6,742 bases of DNA from a bacterium (GTDB lineage Bacteria > Margulisbacteria > Marinamargulisbacteria > UBA6595), in the NCBI GenBank assembly GCA_027621615.1, contig JAQCBC010000046.1, forward strand, positions 1 through 6,742, in the 5' to 3' direction. Below, piece by piece: positions 5,666 through 6,742 of this stretch. How positions within the stretch are numbered: the stretch's first letter is position 1; each line of letters begins with the position of its first letter. The notes under the pieces are model-generated. The model was not told the origin of the DNA. It ran no database searches and saw only the letters and a list, made by a program, of their open reading frames with translations. The position numbers were made by a program, and so were the translations under genes.

Positions 5666-6244
5666 ATGAACAGTACAGCAATTCGAGACGGAGGATCAGA
5701 CGGAACAAAAGAGTTTTTTGAAGAAGTTGTTCAAATTAGCCGAGTCAATAAAGTTGTAAAAGGTGGACGCCGAATGTCGTTTCGTGTGTTTGTCGTTGTG
5801 GGGGATCAAAATGGAAAAATCGGGTTGGGTTTAGGGAAATCCAAAGAGGTTCCGTTGGGTATTCAAACCGCATTGGCCCAAGCTAAAAAAAGCATGTTTG
5901 CGATTAAAGGTGTTGACCGAACAGTCAACCATGAAGTGCAGGCTCGGTTTGGGGGTGCTACGGTTGTTATTCGGCCAGCGAAGCCAGGAACGGGTATTAT
6001 TGCAGGTGGGTCTGTTCGGGTTGTTTTACAAGCGTTGGGGGTTAACGATGTGGTGGCGAAGTGCCATGGGTCCAACAATCCAATGAATGCGGCTAAGGCA
6101 ACTGTTATGGCACTGGAATGTTTGTGCGACTATGATGAAGAGTGTGCATTTAGAGGTGTTAAATTTTTCGTTTCTGATGTTCAAAAGAAAACAAGGACGG
6201 CCGTTAAACAGACTGAATTAGAGGTAAAAACAAATGAGCAATAA
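5666..6244 (+). CDS. rpsE: 30S ribosomal protein S5 with extended C-terminus
   Basis: The 192-residue product is S5, longer than the 167 of E. coli. S5 lies on the back of the 30S body at the mRNA entry channel with S3 and S4 and affects decoding fidelity; its N-terminal loop is where spectinomycin-resistance changes occur in other bacteria. The double-stranded-RNA-binding-like S5 N domain spans about residues 18-84 ([40 protein letters not shown]). The C domain follows with HEVQARFGG at 89-97, [20 protein letters not shown] at 107-126 and [16 protein letters not shown] at 135-150. After this comes a tail of about 40 residues, starting with the acidic DYDEE and ending in a charged, probably flexible stretch. 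AGGAG at 5652-5656 leaves 9 nt to the ATG at 5666; an ATG at 5661 is out of frame. The stop lies 11 nt inside rplO, leaving no room for rpmD. Confidence 0.97.
   Translation: MNSTAIRDGGSDGTKEFFEEVVQISRVNKVVKGGRRMSFRVFVVVGDQNGKIGLGLGKSKEVPLGIQTALAQAKKSMFAIKGVDRTVNHEVQARFGGATVVIRPAKPGTGIIAGGSVRVVLQALGVNDVVAKCHGSNNPMNAAKATVMALECLCDYDEECAFRGVKFFVSDVQKKTRTAVKQTELEVKTNEQ
6221..6225 (+). promoter_or_regulatory. Shine-Dalgarno of rplO inside the rpsE tail
   Basis: GAGGT within the codons for the S5 C-terminus leaves 8 nt to the ATG at 6234. It supports this start, and with it the 11-nt overlap and the absence of an intervening gene. Confidence 0.65.
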
Positions 6245-6692
6245 GCGTCAAAATCATACAGATTTGGCCCCCGCTCCGGGGTCTGTTAAAAAACGCAAGC
6301 GCGTTGGTCGAGGCAATGCGTCTGGTTTCGGTGGAGAGTGTGGCCGTGGTCACAAAGGTCAGAAGTCACGATCTGGTTACAGCCGGAAGCGTGGGTTTGA
6401 GGGTGGTCAAAATCCCCTATATCGTCGATTGCCTAAAAAAGCAGGGTTTCGAAATCGATTTCGTGTGGAGTACCGAATTCTAAATTTGTCAGACTTAGAC
6501 AACCGGTGCAAAGCCAATGATTGTGTGGATCAAGAATTTTTGATGACTCAATTTGGTATTGCACAGTATGAGCGAGTTAAAGTATTGGGTGATGGGTCCT
6601 TGTCAAAAGTGATAGCCGTGCATGCGCATGCATTTTCAAAATCAGCGCTTGAGAAATTAGCGGAGTCTGGATCTACTGCACACGTGCTGTAG
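6234..6692 (+). CDS. rplO: 50S ribosomal protein L15
   Basis: The 152-residue product is L15, close to the usual 144-150. L15 acts late in 50S assembly, threading a long basic N-terminal extension into 23S rRNA. The extension reads [20 protein letters not shown] (residues 19-38) and then [20 protein letters not shown] (39-58), followed by [14 protein letters not shown] at 59-72. [10 protein letters not shown] replaces the common GKTSGRGHKGQ, adding a cysteine at residue 37. The globular part has [20 protein letters not shown] at 116-135, the counterpart of the L15 signature, and [11 protein letters not shown]. The last residues (STAHVL) lack the AGG often seen before the final strand. It starts within the last codons of rpsE. 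secY follows after 6 nt, so the two are probably co-translated. Confidence 0.97.
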   Translation: MSNKRQNHTDLAPAPGSVKKRKRVGRGNASGFGGECGRGHKGQKSRSGYSRKRGFEGGQNPLYRRLPKKAGFRNRFRVEYRILNLSDLDNRCKANDCVDQEFLMTQFGIAQYERVKVLGDGSLSKVIAVHAHAFSKSALEKLAESGSTAHVL

Positions 6693-6698
6693 TGATTC

Positions 6699-6742
6699 AT
6701 GAATAAACTGTTTTTGGCGTTTACGCCACCGGATCTTAGAAG
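6699..6742 (+). CDS. secY: Protein translocase subunit SecY, N-terminal fragment (3'-truncated)
   Basis: An ATG at 6699, 6 nt after the rplO stop, opens a frame that runs to the window end. Only 14 complete codons are visible (MNKLFLAFTPPDLR). The F..PDLR pattern is typical of the cytoplasmic start of SecY, just before its first transmembrane helix, and secY follows rplO in most bacterial spc operons. SecY is the pore of the inner-membrane Sec translocon that exports and inserts proteins. There is no clear ribosome-binding site; translation is probably coupled to rplO. The GTG at 6693 in the same frame meets a stop after four codons, so it is not the start. The call rests on position plus this short motif. 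Confidence 0.85.
   Translation, partial: MNKLFLAFTPPDLR

Noticed and set aside
1..6742. TGA recoding as in Gracilibacteria or mycoplasmas
   Set aside because: rpsS, rplP and rpsQ end at TGA at the expected family C-termini and Trp is encoded by TGG, so TGA is a stop here.
1..6742. A hidden novel system, mobile element, CRISPR array or toxin-antitoxin pair
   Set aside because: Every base belongs to or lies within 18 nt of a recognised translation or secretion gene in canonical order; no repeats or foreign-looking insert were seen.

Overview
This window is one uninterrupted, co-directional (+ strand) ribosomal-protein cluster: the 3' part of the S10 operon joined directly to the spc operon. 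In order it holds rplB (5' truncated by the window), rpsS, rplV, rpsC, rplP, rpmC, rpsQ, rplN, rplX, rplE, rpsN, rpsH, rplF, rplR, rpsE and rplO, followed by the first codons of secY (cut by the window end). All are recognised from family sequence signatures and canonical order. Coding density is near total: the largest gap between genes is 18 nt and six neighbouring pairs overlap. I see no RNA gene, mobile element, CRISPR array, promoter or terminator. No stretch over 300 bases lacks a gene.

The organism is a bacterium, since gene order, Shine-Dalgarno sites and all protein types are bacterial. It uses TGA as a true stop (rpsS, rplP and rpsQ), so the TGA-recoding lineages (mycoplasmas, Gracilibacteria/Absconditabacteria) are unlikely. 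Three traits help placement. rpmD (L30) is missing from its usual slot between rpsE and rplO, which overlap. S14 is the short zinc-binding form and sits in the spc cluster between rplE and rpsH. Several proteins have unusual ends: a shortened L18 N-terminus, a short L29, and lysine-rich or extended tails on L5 and S5. Loss of L30 is known in Chlamydiae, Cyanobacteria and several reduced or candidate-phylum lineages. The zinc S14 argues against typical Chlamydiae, Cyanobacteria and Proteobacteria. A Dependentiae-like or other candidate-phylum, possibly host-associated, bacterium is a reasonable guess but not proven here.

Layout: 1-717 rplB tail; 734-2467 rpsS-rplV-rpsC-rplP; 2457-2875 rpmC-rpsQ; 2872-4151 rplN-rplX-rplE; 4169-5314 rpsN-rpsH-rplF; 5333-6692 rplR-rpsE-rplO; 6699-6742 start of secY. 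The products assemble the peptidyl-transferase-proximal 50S (L2, L14, L16), the exit tunnel and its rim (L22, L24, L29), the central protuberance (L5, L18) and the 30S head and body (S3, S14, S19; S5, S8, S17). SecY is the membrane channel that receives nascent chains from these ribosomes. The tight overlaps imply one polycistronic mRNA with translational coupling. No novel biological system is present; the items worth a second look are lineage-specific variations on this core operon.
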